Notes: a model not told the origin generated them from the letters alone. A DNA stretch of 64,000 bases from Romeriopsis navalis LEGE 11480 (GCF_015207035.1 NZ_JADEXQ010000006.1:1-64000), one strand, 5' to 3'; positions 45,498 to 55,536 are shown, counted from the stretch's first letter. Translations and numbers: made by a program.

Positions 45498-46589
45498 TTA
45501 GATGTTGTTGAACAACGATAAATAGTTTTGGGTCGAGGTCTGGACTGAGAAGTCGAGCGATCGCGCTTGCAGTTGTGCTCGATCTTGCGGTGACGTCAAT
45601 ACCTGTGCCATCGAGTTGGCTAACGCGGCCACATTGCCGACGGGCACTAAAGCACCGTATTTCCCAGCGGCTAAGATTTCTTGGGGGCCAAACGGACAGT
45701 CGGTCGCGACGACCGGGCAACCACAGGCCATGGCTTCAATCAGCACCGTGGGCAAGGCTTCCCACCGCGAGGATAAGACAAAGGCACTGGCCCGGTGCAT
45801 ATAGGCATAGGGGTTATCCACAAAACCCGGTAATGCGACAGCTTCGGTCAGTCCGAGGCGCTGAATTTCGGCTTCTAGAGCTGGGCGGTCTTCCCCTTCG
45901 CCCAAAATCATCAGCCGGGCCGACTTGTGTTTTCTTAACCGTGCAAAGGCTTGAATCAGTGTGATAAATCGCTTTTGTTCGGTTAAGCGACCCACCGATA
46001 GGAAGACAGGTGGTTCACCTGTTTGAAACCAAGGGTGGGTGATGTCAGCCTGAGCCTTGGCGAGCAGCGTTTCATCGACGACGGGATTGTAAATTGTGCT
46101 AACTTGTCCTTCGGCAAAATTGATTTGGGCTTGTAAATCTTGGGCAATCCCCTGGGACACGCTGACGATCGCCGTGGCTTGGGGGTACAGAAATTTCATA
46201 AATAACGGGACAAGGCGACCGCGTAGTACTTTGGGGGTACTGGCCGACGGATTTTCATGTTCTACTAGGACAACGCGGGTGTTCGTTCCAGAGAGTTTCG
46301 CGGCTAAAACAGCGGCGACATTGGCATGTTCCAAATGGGCAATCAGCACATCGGGCTGTGATTGACGCAAATATTTAGCTAAGGGTGATACGGCGCGCAT
46401 GACGCCGGTTTGGGCCAAGTCGATGATGCGGACAGTGGGGGGAACTTCTTGGAGATACGGTCCCTCGGATTTGGCGAGGACTAAATCTAAGGCTAACTCA
46501 TGTTCGGATAGACCTTTGAGTAAGTTCACCGCGACGCGCTCGGCGCCACCACCATGGAGATTGGGGAGGAAAAAGGCAACTCTTTTCAT
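45498..46589 (-). CDS. glycosyltransferase family 4 protein
   Basis: A 363-residue GT4. It opens with LPNLHGGGAERVAVNLLKGL and has PEGVSTIYNP-like acceptor regions. The C-terminal domain shows VFLSVGRLTEQKRFITLIQA, MILGEGEDRPALEAEIQRL and VLSSRWEALPTVLIEAMACG, with the E-x7-E acid motif. Its GAERV signature is shared with the next upstream gene, so the two are probably paralogues with different acceptors. It is transcribed with the polymerase gene. Confidence 0.93.
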   Translation of the reverse strand: MKRVAFFLPNLHGGGAERVAVNLLKGLSEHELALDLVLAKSEGPYLQEVPPTVRIIDLAQTGVMRAVSPLAKYLRQSQPDVLIAHLEHANVAAVLAAKLSGTNTRVVLVEHENPSASTPKVLRGRLVPLFMKFLYPQATAIVSVSQGIAQDLQAQINFAEGQVSTIYNPVVDETLLAKAQADITHPWFQTGEPPVFLSVGRLTEQKRFITLIQAFARLRKHKSARLMILGEGEDRPALEAEIQRLGLTEAVALPGFVDNPYAYMHRASAFVLSSRWEALPTVLIEAMACGCPVVATDCPFGPQEILAAGKYGALVPVGNVAALANSMAQVLTSPQDRAQLQARSLDFSVQTSTQNYLSLFNNI

Positions 46590-46652
46590 AAATTAGGTAA
46601 AAGCTAAGGAGCAGGGGCATGGCGATCGTCAATCCCATGTTGAATCGGATGA

Positions 46653-47786
46653 CTAGCCGGAATGGGATAGCGCAATAGTTTGCTGGCGTTCATCTAAGAC
46701 GGTGGTAATGAGGCTTTCCCACATTTGCATCACGGTTTCGATGCCAAAGCGTTCAGTTACCTCCGGGGCGCGGGCCGCCAGCTTTTGACGTGCTGTTTCG
46801 TCGGTCATTAGCTGTTCCATTGCCGCCGTTAAGGCGGTGACATTTTCCGGTGGTACCAAGAGGCCATCGACTCGATCACGAATAATCTCACGGGGGCCAC
46901 TGAGGCAGTCCGCCGAGATGACGGGTAAGCCCGATGCCATTGCTTCACATAAAGCATTGGGGAATCCTTCAAACCGCGAAGACATCACGAAAATGTCGGC
47001 TTGCTGGAGAAAGTCGTTGGGATTTTTGACCGCCCCGATGAAATGGACGCGATCGTTCAGCCCCAACTGGTCACGTTGTGCTTCGAGCTCTGCGCGTAAT
47101 TCGCCTTCACCAAGTACTGTTAAGTTCCAGTCGGGATGACGATCACGCAACGGCGCAAAGGCATCGAGCAGCAGATCGAATCCCTTTTGGGGATTCAGCC
47201 GCCCCACGGCGATTAAGGATGGCCCCGTGAGGAGTTTTTCCGCTGGTTTTTCGGCTAAGTTGACCGCCATGGCCGGATTGGGAATCACACAGCCACGGGC
47301 TTGGACTGCTGGAGAGAAGTAATTCAAGGCCCGTTCCGTGATGGCGACGACACGATCGGCTTTGGGATACATCCACTGGCGCAGCAATTCCCAACTACGA
47401 TTTGCGCGGCACATTGCCGGATGATTTTGTTCATCCACAATGATTGGGAAAGGCAAGTTGCGGGTTGCGAGTAAGGTCGTCACATTCGTTGTATCTAAGA
47501 AGCTGATCACAACGTCGGGGCGGCTATCAATGATCGCCGATCGCAGGGTTTGAACGCGTTTAAAATTATTACTAATTGCTGCGAATAAGTTCGGTGAATC
47601 GCGTTCCATATCGAGTGGGATATGTCGCACTCGCTGATCAAGTTCATAAAAGGGTGGAACGGTGCCATCATCAAAGGTCAAGAAGGTCAGTGACCAGCCT
47701 TTGGCGGCCCACTGGTTGGCCATAATCGATAAGACTCGTTCAGCACCGCCAGAAGTGAGCGCATGAATAATTAGTGTTGCTCGCAT
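46653..47786 (-). CDS. glycosyltransferase family 4 protein
   Basis: About 377 residues from ATG 47786 (RATLIIHALTSGGAERVLSI). The frame is open to 47855, but the conserved GT4 N-terminus begins at this ATG, so the extra 23 residues are rejected. The C-terminal domain has LIAVGRLNPQKGFDLLLDAF, TVLGEGELRAELEAQRDQL and VMSSRFEGFPNALCEAMASG. It resembles the neighbouring GT4 that begins LPNLHGGGAER. Catalysis and linkage are unknown. Confidence 0.93.
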   Translation of the reverse strand: MRATLIIHALTSGGAERVLSIMANQWAAKGWSLTFLTFDDGTVPPFYELDQRVRHIPLDMERDSPNLFAAISNNFKRVQTLRSAIIDSRPDVVISFLDTTNVTTLLATRNLPFPIIVDEQNHPAMCRANRSWELLRQWMYPKADRVVAITERALNYFSPAVQARGCVIPNPAMAVNLAEKPAEKLLTGPSLIAVGRLNPQKGFDLLLDAFAPLRDRHPDWNLTVLGEGELRAELEAQRDQLGLNDRVHFIGAVKNPNDFLQQADIFVMSSRFEGFPNALCEAMASGLPVISADCLSGPREIIRDRVDGLLVPPENVTALTAAMEQLMTDETARQKLAARAPEVTERFGIETVMQMWESLITTVLDERQQTIALSHSG

Positions 47787-47999
47787 TGTACAAAATCTCA
47801 ATGACTTGAATAAGGAGTCTGACATCATTAACTGGTATATGTCATGGTATTTCATCCATCTGTAGAAGTACTTCTATATTAGCTATTTTGATTGACTCCT
47901 ATGCAATCGCATTTTGCTTGTTAAGCAGTCAAAATTTAATAGATTTATGTAAGCAGTCTAAAGTGAAAATTAAGCTAAATCTGATGTCTGAATTATGTT

Positions 48000-49364
48000 T
48001 TAATCAGCGATTTTTTCCAGCTTGTGTTGCATGAATGAAAACGTTGCTAAAAATGTTAGCAAGTAGATGCAGCTAGTTGATAGGGCGATGCCCTTGATGC
48101 CAAAGTAGCTGACGAACAGGTAGTTGAAGATGATATTCAGTAAGGGCGAAAATCCAGATGTCCACAGCAGAATCTGATTCAGTCGCATCGAAGAAATTAG
48201 CCGAACGACTAGAATATTTGCCACATAAAAGGGGATTTGTAAGGCAAAGCAGATTTGAATTTGTGCGACTAGATCGGTGTCACTGGCGATAAATGCACCA
48301 CGTTGAAATAGCAGTCGAATGATTAGTTCGGAGCCGATCAGCAAGATCCCAGTCAGCGGAATGGTGATGGCGAAAATCAGTCCGAGATATTGGCGTAATG
48401 TGTGGCGGACACCACGCCAATTTTCATGGGCAATCATCTTCGAGAAATAAGGAATTACGGCGGCGCTAATTGCAGTTGTCGATAGCCCAACGAGTACAGC
48501 AGTTAAGCGATTGCCATAATTGAGGGCGGCGACACTTCCTGGCAACATCATTGCGGCCATAGTTTGATCGATAAAGTTCGCGCTACTGAACAATAAGGCC
48601 CCGGCAACCATCGGCAGATATTGGCCGATGACTTGGCGCAGATTTTGATCGAGGCCATGCCAGCTTGGGTAAAGCGATAATTCCTGGCGCCGCAAAGCCG
48701 TACCTAAAAACACAACCTCTAGCAGTTCGCCAAGGACAACACCCGCCGCAAATGCAAAAATTCCCCATTGTGGAAATGCGATCATCATAAAAATGCTCAT
48801 GATCGGGGTGAGCACCGGGCACAGTGCCGCTAATACAAACCGTTCGCCAGCATTCAAAACGGCACTCCATAGGGTGATGATGCCACTCAGTAATACCGAT
48901 GGTGTAATCACCCACAATAACTGCAATGTCATTTGCAGTTTTGCCGGTTCAAAGCCTTGGGCAATCCAGCCGAGATAGATTGGGGCGGTGGCGACCATGC
49001 CAATTGAAGTGAGTACGAGTAGCCCAATTCCCCAAATCATAGCGCTGGAAAATAGCTGTTGGGCAGCGACTTTTCCTTGTTGTTCGCGGACTTGGATGTA
49101 AGTTGGAATGAGCGCAGCATTCAATGATTCTGAAATCACTGTAATGATGAAGGCTGGGACTAATAAGGCAATTAGGAAAGCATCTAACTCATTCCCGGTA
49201 CCAAACCGCCAAGCGACAACAGCGTCTTTGATAAAGGCTGCAAACTTGACTAAAACCGTGGATAAACCAACGATGACGATCGCCCCAAAAATTTGGCGAC
49301 TGACCGAACCACTCGTGAGCTGTTTCCAGCGGCTATAGAATTGCTGCATTTTGTTCGTTTGCAC
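48000..49364 (-). CDS. MurJ/Wzx-like flippase
   Basis: A 454-residue polytopic MOP-superfamily transporter with about 12-13 hydrophobic segments. It shows the MurJ/MVF-type N-terminal pattern KFAAFIKDAVVAWRFGTGNE and ALIPTYIQVREQQGKVAAQQ. MurJ flips lipid II. Its presence inside an EPS locus between glycosyltransferase and dehydratase genes suggests that this copy flips the undecaprenyl-linked repeat unit (Wzx role). That assignment is from context, and a general murJ elsewhere in the genome would support it. Confidence 0.85.
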   Translation of the reverse strand: MQTNKMQQFYSRWKQLTSGSVSRQIFGAIVIVGLSTVLVKFAAFIKDAVVAWRFGTGNELDAFLIALLVPAFIITVISESLNAALIPTYIQVREQQGKVAAQQLFSSAMIWGIGLLVLTSIGMVATAPIYLGWIAQGFEPAKLQMTLQLLWVITPSVLLSGIITLWSAVLNAGERFVLAALCPVLTPIMSIFMMIAFPQWGIFAFAAGVVLGELLEVVFLGTALRRQELSLYPSWHGLDQNLRQVIGQYLPMVAGALLFSSANFIDQTMAAMMLPGSVAALNYGNRLTAVLVGLSTTAISAAVIPYFSKMIAHENWRGVRHTLRQYLGLIFAITIPLTGILLIGSELIIRLLFQRGAFIASDTDLVAQIQICFALQIPFYVANILVVRLISSMRLNQILLWTSGFSPLLNIIFNYLFVSYFGIKGIALSTSCIYLLTFLATFSFMQHKLEKIAD

Positions 49365-49467
49365 AAGACACCTAAATTAGCGCACTCGGTAAATGGGGGT
49401 GAATAGACAATCAAATGATTTATTGATATCCTGCGTTGCCCTTTAAGTTGGCAAGATTCGGAATTAA

Positions 49468-49487
49468 AGCCCACAATGCTGTGGGCT
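49468..49487 (-). terminator. hairpin after the CapD-type gene
   Basis: A perfect 8-bp stem AGCCCACA/TGTGGGCT with a 4-base loop lies between the dehydratase and flippase genes, about 65 bases past the dehydratase stop. The following TTAATTCC is a weak T run. It may attenuate rather than fully stop the transcript, since the downstream genes belong to the same pathway. Confidence 0.45.
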
Positions 49488-49550
49488 CTAGGGGCAACTC
49501 AAAATTGCATCATGACTTAAACATGATTTTTTTGAATCATATTCGTGGGC

Positions 49551-51494
49551 CTAAGCCGCACGATCGTGTGCTTGTCTTGCTAAGGACTGGCTTGGGGTAT
49601 ATTCCGGAACCAATTGCTGGAGCAGATGGCGAATCTGATAAATGTCTTGCTGAAATGCCGCTTTTGCCAGGACAATCACTTGCTCCAGTAAGGTTTCAGG
49701 TAAATTATGACTGGCATTGCGCACCATCAAAATCTTGTCGTGGTCGGTGCGTTCGTAGGATTCACCCTGGATGAATAATTCCTCGTAGAGCTTCTCGCCG
49801 GGGCGCAAGCCCGAGAAGTTGATTTTGATCTCACGGCCAACTTGATAACCCGATAAGCGGATTAAATCCTCGGCCAAAGTGACAATCTTAATCGGCTGTC
49901 CCATATCAAGCATTAGCACCTCACCACCGCGGCCTAAAACTGCGGCTTGTAATACTAGCTGCACGGCTTCTGGAATTGTCATAAAGTAGCGGCAAATTTC
50001 GGGATGTGTCACCGTAATTGGTCCACCTTGCTCAATTTGCCGTTTGAACGTTGGAATCACGCTGCCACGGCTGCCCAACACATTGCCAAATCGGACAACA
50101 ACGTAAGATAAACCGGTACGTTTTGCGGTACTCAGGACAATCATTTCAGCGACGCGCTTACTGGCTCCCATCACATTGGTCGGATTAACTGCTTTATCGG
50201 TAGAAATCATCACAAAGTGCTGGACGCCATATTTGGTTGCTGTATTGACCAGATTTTGGGTACCCAAAATATTATTGGTAATCGCCTCTGGGGGATTAGT
50301 TTCCATCAGCGGTACATGCTTGTGGGCGGCGGCATGGAAAATCATATTGGGCTGAAACTGCTCAAAAATGGCCGACATCCGCTCACGCGATCGAATGTCG
50401 GCAATAAAGACTTGCAGGTCGGGGGTTGCTTCACCCCGATCGCGCATCTCGTTCATGACTTGGAGCAATTCCTGGTGAATCACAAATACGGAGTTCTCAC
50501 CTTTCCCTAATAAGGCAATCGCCGTTGGTTGACTTTGGAGCAGTTGGCGGCAGAGTTCACTGCCGATCGAGCCACCGGCCCCAGTAATCAAAATTCGTTT
50601 GGCGGCCATTAGCTGTTTAACTGGCTGTGTATCTGTTTGAATCGGTTCACGGCGTAGGAGATCTTCAATTCGCAGCTCACGGACGTCACTCAGATGGGCC
50701 CGGTTACTGAGAATTTCTTCAATGCTGGGGAGGGTATAGGTGGAAATTCCGGTGCTTTGACAGATCTCCGCAAGCTCGCGCACAACGGTGCCAGAAGCAG
50801 TCGGAATTGCAATAATGATACGTTCAACTTGCAGGGCACAAATCACTTCCGGAATTCGGTGGCGATTGCCAACGACGGAGATCCCGTGAATTTGCAGTTT
50901 GAATTTGCTCTGATCGTCATCAATATAGGCGATCGGATGGATATTTAAACTGGGATTGCGCTGGGCCTCTTGGACAAAGCTGGTGCCGGCCATCCCGGCC
51001 CCGATAATCAAGGTGGGGATACCGGTTTCGGTCGTCTGTTGTTTCTGCGTGGTTTGGATTTTACGGAGACTAAAGCGACTGATGCCGACTAAGATGGCAC
51101 AAAATAAGCCATCGAGAAATGGGAGAGAACGCGGTAATCCCGGCGGCATGATGGTCATCATATTGCCAGATAGCAAAAAGACGAAACTTTGGAGTGCAAT
51201 GATTACGCCCGCAATTTGGGCTAAGGCACTTAATTCATGGATGCTGGCATAACTCCAGTCGTGGCGATAAAAGCCGAACAGTCGGAGGACGATTAATTTC
51301 AGGAGTAGAAATATGCCGGTTCCGATCAAGAGTGGGAGGCCGTAAACCGACCAAGATACTTGACCATCGAGCCGAATCCATAGTGCTAAAGCCGGAGTGA
51401 TTAGAAACGCTAAGATATCGAGAATCAAGAAAACGCGATTTTGTTTTTTCGCCAGGGGGAGGCGGAGGGAATTCAACATGGTAAAAGGATGCAT
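49551..51494 (-). CDS. FlaA1/CapD-type nucleotide-sugar dehydratase, membrane form
   Basis: A 647-residue protein. It has four hydrophobic segments in the first ~130 residues, then a first Rossmann fold (TLIIGAGMAGTSFVQEAQ). The catalytic SDR domain begins near residue 298 (RILITGAGGSIGSELCRQLL), with FHAAAHKHVPLMETNP and MISTDKAVNPTNVMGASKRV at the active site. Family members are UDP-GlcNAc 4,6-dehydratases/epimerases that feed amino-sugar synthesis, here probably the DegT aminotransferase. ATG 51494 or ATG 51479 could be the start, and neither has a strong ribosome site. It follows the Wzc-type gene by 70 bases. Confidence 0.92.
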   Translation of the reverse strand: MHPFTMLNSLRLPLAKKQNRVFLILDILAFLITPALALWIRLDGQVSWSVYGLPLLIGTGIFLLLKLIVLRLFGFYRHDWSYASIHELSALAQIAGVIIALQSFVFLLSGNMMTIMPPGLPRSLPFLDGLFCAILVGISRFSLRKIQTTQKQQTTETGIPTLIIGAGMAGTSFVQEAQRNPSLNIHPIAYIDDDQSKFKLQIHGISVVGNRHRIPEVICALQVERIIIAIPTASGTVVRELAEICQSTGISTYTLPSIEEILSNRAHLSDVRELRIEDLLRREPIQTDTQPVKQLMAAKRILITGAGGSIGSELCRQLLQSQPTAIALLGKGENSVFVIHQELLQVMNEMRDRGEATPDLQVFIADIRSRERMSAIFEQFQPNMIFHAAAHKHVPLMETNPPEAITNNILGTQNLVNTATKYGVQHFVMISTDKAVNPTNVMGASKRVAEMIVLSTAKRTGLSYVVVRFGNVLGSRGSVIPTFKRQIEQGGPITVTHPEICRYFMTIPEAVQLVLQAAVLGRGGEVLMLDMGQPIKIVTLAEDLIRLSGYQVGREIKINFSGLRPGEKLYEELFIQGESYERTDHDKILMVRNASHNLPETLLEQVIVLAKAAFQQDIYQIRHLLQQLVPEYTPSQSLARQAHDRAA

Positions 51495-51564
51495 GATGTA
51501 AAATCAGGGGATGCGTTGGGATCGCTTAAATCGGGTGAATAAATCTTTCTCGCAGTCGTCCAGC

Positions 51565-53727
51565 CTAGGCGGCTGGGCGGGAGACAGTCGGCGTCTCCTC
51601 GGCATCGTGATGGTAATAGCTCTGGGTTTCTGACTTGCCAATGATGCCGTTGACGACTTGGCCAATGACATATTGCTCCGATTGGCTGAGGCGCTCCTTG
51701 GCAAATTCAATACATTCAAATGTGGCAAAGCCGGGGCGTAGGATAAATAAAACACCATCGCTGAGTTTGCCCATGACGAGGGCATCATTGCCCACTTTCA
51801 GGGAAGGCGTATCAATTAGCACAATGTCATAGCGAGCTTGAAACTGCTCCATCAGTTTTTGCATGCGCTGTGAGTCGAGGATTGCAATGGAGTTGGGGGG
51901 GACGACCCCAGCGGGGAGCACATCGAGTTGGTCGGTCACGGACTGAACGGCATTCTGAGGGCGCAACTGCTCGACGAGCATATTACTCAACCCTTGATTG
52001 TTCGACAGTTTCCAAATCCGATGTTGGGTTGGCCGATAGAAATCGGCATCAATAATCAGCACACGTTTGCCGGCTTGGGTAAAGGCCATGGCTAAGTTGG
52101 CGGTCACCAGTGATTTCCCTTCCTTTGGGACACTACTCGTTACTGTCAGCGCTTGGATTGGCCGATCGGGGCTAGCGAACTTTAAGTTCGACTGCAACAT
52201 GCGATAGGCTGCGCCCATGAGCGAGGTGGCTTCCAACTCAATTGAGACATCTTCAATTGGCTCATCGCTCGGTGGAATGCCGACAAAATTGCGTTTACGT
52301 TTACCATTCCATGGAATCACCCCAAGCGAGGTATACCCCACCCATTGTTTGGCTTGATCGACGGTTTTGATGGTGCGATCACGTTTTTCGAGGATGGCGA
52401 TCGTGCCAGCACTCAGCAATAGACCTAATATCCCTAGGCCGAGATACGGGGCTGATGCGACGGGTTCATCTGGCACAACGGCGGGGGATAAGATGCGAGC
52501 GTTACCAATCTGTTGCTGTTCGACGACTTTTAACTCATTGCTCTTTTGGAGCAAGCGGGCGTAGGTGGTTTGATCGGCTTCGAGTTTGCGAGCCAGTTGA
52601 CGTTGCTCTTCCTCTAAGCGGGGTAATCCTAAAGCGCGGGAGCGTTGGGCACTCTGTTCACGCAGCAGCCGGGATAATTTTTGCCCGAGCCCCAACCAAT
52701 TGTTTTCGGTGTTCACCAGCTCGCGTGTCAGTGTTTGTTGGAGATTGCCCGCTTGTAAATTCCGACTGGGAATTGGGCGATTACCGGTGACATTTTGGAG
52801 TCGGTTTTGCAGCATGTTGGCCAGCGATTGCCGTTGGGCCATGAGCTTTTGCATGCGAGGATGCTGATTGCGATATTGTTTCGACTGTAAGGCAATGGTT
52901 TGATCAAATTTTTGGAGTTCTTGCAGGGCCGTTTGGATACCGCTATTTTGACTAATCTCGGTGAGCATGACCGCACCGCGACTGTTGTTGCCGACTTGTT
53001 GGCGGAGGGCGCGAGCCTGCGACGCCAGGCTGGACATTTCCGCCTGAATGGCAGTGATTTCCTGTCGTAGATCTTTTTGTAAATTGATGCTGACGGTGCG
53101 GTCTTCGGCGATCGCCGTCACTTGATTTTTTTCTTTAAACTGACGCAGTGCGGCTTCGCTGGCAACGACGGCGGCTTTGCTTTGGGGCAGTTGTTTCTCG
53201 ATGAAGCGGCGGGCGCTCCGGACCTGCTCACGGGTTTTCTCGACTTTGTCTGCGAGGTACAGCTCCATGAGTTTGTTGACCACGCGTGCTGTCAGTTTGG
53301 CATCGGAATCTTGATAGGCGACCTTTAACGTGTCCGTGCCTCGGACTTCTGAAACCTTGAGTTTTTTCAGTAAATCACGGCGCTTGAGCGGTTGATTTGC
53401 ATCATCACGTAAATTGAGTTGATCAATCGTTGTTTGGGTCAAATTGACCGATCGTAGGACTTCTGCTTCGGTGCTGAGCGGGCTGTTTTGATCATTGGAC
53501 GACTTGAGTTCGCCGAGTTCCTCACCCAGCTCTGTCAGAATTGGAGTTGAAGATTGGCGTTGAAACTCAAGCTGGGCTTCGGCCAAATAGGTTGGTTGAC
53601 GGCGTGCTATTGCACTGACTCCCAGAATACAAGTGCCAGCGAGTACGAGCGTTGCCGGTAGCCATCGCCGTTTGATTGCAGGAATAATTTGGTTGGGTTG
53701 TGCTTTCAATGCGGATGGCGAACTCAT
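51565..53727 (-). CDS. Wzc-type polysaccharide copolymerase with tyrosine-kinase domain
   Basis: A 720-residue inner-membrane protein. TM1 lies near residues 23-42 and is followed by a Wzz-like periplasmic domain with a long coiled coil (~150-410). TM2 (YLGLGILGLLLSAGTIAIL) is near 435-455. The cytoplasmic BY-kinase follows: Walker A TSSVPKEGKSLVTANLAMAF near 530, Walker A' RVLIIDADFYRP near 559, and Walker B DIVLIDTPSLKVG. The C-terminus has only one short tyrosine pair (SYYHH) instead of a long tyrosine cluster. It controls chain length and export with an outer-membrane Wza, which is not in the window. It is the first gene of the locus, so its promoter lies in the gap above. Confidence 0.95.
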   Translation of the reverse strand: MSSPSALKAQPNQIIPAIKRRWLPATLVLAGTCILGVSAIARRQPTYLAEAQLEFQRQSSTPILTELGEELGELKSSNDQNSPLSTEAEVLRSVNLTQTTIDQLNLRDDANQPLKRRDLLKKLKVSEVRGTDTLKVAYQDSDAKLTARVVNKLMELYLADKVEKTREQVRSARRFIEKQLPQSKAAVVASEAALRQFKEKNQVTAIAEDRTVSINLQKDLRQEITAIQAEMSSLASQARALRQQVGNNSRGAVMLTEISQNSGIQTALQELQKFDQTIALQSKQYRNQHPRMQKLMAQRQSLANMLQNRLQNVTGNRPIPSRNLQAGNLQQTLTRELVNTENNWLGLGQKLSRLLREQSAQRSRALGLPRLEEEQRQLARKLEADQTTYARLLQKSNELKVVEQQQIGNARILSPAVVPDEPVASAPYLGLGILGLLLSAGTIAILEKRDRTIKTVDQAKQWVGYTSLGVIPWNGKRKRNFVGIPPSDEPIEDVSIELEATSLMGAAYRMLQSNLKFASPDRPIQALTVTSSVPKEGKSLVTANLAMAFTQAGKRVLIIDADFYRPTQHRIWKLSNNQGLSNMLVEQLRPQNAVQSVTDQLDVLPAGVVPPNSIAILDSQRMQKLMEQFQARYDIVLIDTPSLKVGNDALVMGKLSDGVLFILRPGFATFECIEFAKERLSQSEQYVIGQVVNGIIGKSETQSYYHHDAEETPTVSRPAA

Positions 53728-54549
53728 AAGTAGGACCTGTGAACGTTGCGAAATGCCGATCAGTTGATGCTTGGCATTTCGGGTATGGTTTGGAATTAAC
53801 GGCGTTGAGCGGATGATGCCGGTGATGAATTTACACGGCGATCGACGTCAATTAACGGTGACAGGCTTGTGCTAGATCGAACCTGTCACCCCGGAATCGA
53901 TAACGATAAGGTGGAATTTGCGGTATGTGTCAGCTAACGACTAATCAGACTGGCGTTGATTGCATTGCGGCAAGTCTGAGAAATATCGTGTTTTGCTGCA
54001 CGTTTTATTTATAGCGAAATTGTCGACAGGACATTCTGAAGTATATATAAAATTTCTTTTTTATGTTTCTTGCTGTATTTGATTTCTAGTTTTATAAAAT
54101 TTTGAAATAGTTTTTGGTAATTGGTTGTGGCGTTTTTGGTGGCTAGTTTTGGTCGTGATTTATGGCTGGATTTATAATTTTTTAGAGTTGCTTTTTGTGA
54201 TGTCGAAAGAAGTACTTTATAAGTGTGATGTTGCAGATAGTCTCTCTGCATTACGGCGTATCCTTAGCTGGATTTTTGGATATTTTTCTATGCCTCGGAA
54301 TATATAGTGGGTTAGATTGAGGTGTGCGGTTGTACGCTCAACTAACCGGAATCGCTGACTGGCAGTCTATCCTGCCGCGCTTTGTCGCATTATGAAGCTG
54401 GGCGTGATGGCCTGCTGCTCGCGGCCAGGTATGATGCCGCTACGTTGAGTAAATTCAGGTGGGCATCCGTCTTGAGGATGACCTTTATGGGGATGTGGCA
54501 ATCACGCTAGATGTTGCTGTATGGAACTTTCGGATCGAGCTTCTGACTT
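53728..54549. other. intergenic region upstream of the EPS locus
   Basis: This 822-base gap separates the EPS locus from a divergent hydrolase gene. Bases 54000-54310 are very AT-rich and could hold the EPS promoter. On the minus strand TATAAA (complement of 54008-54013) is -10-like, but no good -35 lies at the right distance. Reading frames here lack ribosome sites and look like chance. Confidence 0.5.
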
Positions 54550-55536
54550 ATGCTTTGGATGATGCAGCTGCTAGTGATACTGCTTGGAGCGATTTCGCAG
54601 GGTGTTGGCTGTTGGCGTGAAGATCGTCAGGCGCAACTCGGTCAATTCGTGGATGTGAATGGCCGTCAATTGCATTTAGTTGTGCGGGGTCACGCTGATC
54701 CAATGCAGCCAACGATCGTGCTTGACCATAGCCTGGGTGGGGTTGAAGGATATTTTTTAATCGATCAATTGTCCCGGCTCAGCCGCACTTGTATTAGCGA
54801 TCGGGCCGGTTATGGCTGGAGTCAACGGTCGGCGAAAAGGCGCACCAGTGCTCAGATTGTCCAAGAACTCGATACGGCCTTGACCGAGGCCGGTCTAGAG
54901 CCGCCCTATTTACTGATTGGTGATTCCTTCGGCAGCTACAACATGCGGCTGTATGCCCACACATTTCCTGACAAGGTCTGTGGCCTGATTTTGACGGATG
55001 GGCTGCATGAATCAGGCATGTTAAATATGTCACCCCTGCTGCGGGGTTTACAGGCATTCTTTATCTCTGGGTTTCTCGTGGCGATTCTCGGCAGCACGAT
55101 CGGGGCCATCCGTTTGCTGCGCTGGCTCGGGTTGTTTTACTGGCTGAAACCGGAGTTGCGCCAGTTTCCCCAATGGGCCTTTGATGCAGCGACGCGATCG
55201 TTCTGTCGACCGCAGCATTGGTGGACCATGACCCAGGAATTATTCTGGATGGACCAAAGTGGCCAAGAACTTGCCGACGCGAATGACTTGGGTGACTTGC
55301 CGATCGTCGATATCCCCGCCGCATCGTTTTTTATCCCTGCCTGGTGGACACGTTTAATTCCGTTAGGCCGGGCCAATGCCCTGCGTGACCAAATGCATGA
55401 AAAACTGATGCAGCTTTCCACCAATTGCAAGCAGATTGCGGCTCCTGAGAGTGGTCATTTTGTCTGGATTGACCAACCGGCAGTGATGCTGGAGGCAGTG
55501 AAGTGGGTGTTGGAACAGCAGAATCAACGTGATTAG
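54550..55536 (+). CDS. alpha/beta-hydrolase, probably membrane-associated
   Basis: A 328-residue alpha/beta-hydrolase. A hydrophobic N-terminus (MLWMMQLLVILLGAISQGVG) may be a signal anchor. The nucleophile is S126 in LIGDSFGSYNM. The oxyanion region shows VLDHSLGGVEGYFLIDQLS and the catalytic histidine is H303 in ESGHFVWID. DRAGYGWSQRS before the nucleophile is typical of proline-iminopeptidase and haloalkane-dehalogenase-like hydrolases. Substrate unknown. It is divergent from the EPS locus and apparently monocistronic. Confidence 0.87.
   Translation: MLWMMQLLVILLGAISQGVGCWREDRQAQLGQFVDVNGRQLHLVVRGHADPMQPTIVLDHSLGGVEGYFLIDQLSRLSRTCISDRAGYGWSQRSAKRRTSAQIVQELDTALTEAGLEPPYLLIGDSFGSYNMRLYAHTFPDKVCGLILTDGLHESGMLNMSPLLRGLQAFFISGFLVAILGSTIGAIRLLRWLGLFYWLKPELRQFPQWAFDAATRSFCRPQHWWTMTQELFWMDQSGQELADANDLGDLPIVDIPAASFFIPAWWTRLIPLGRANALRDQMHEKLMQLSTNCKQIAAPESGHFVWIDQPAVMLEAVKWVLEQQNQRD

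Noticed and set aside
54009-54251. 80-codon Lys-rich minus-strand frame
   Set aside because: It sits in an AT-rich island, has no ribosome site, and its Lys/Asn/Tyr composition follows from base composition.
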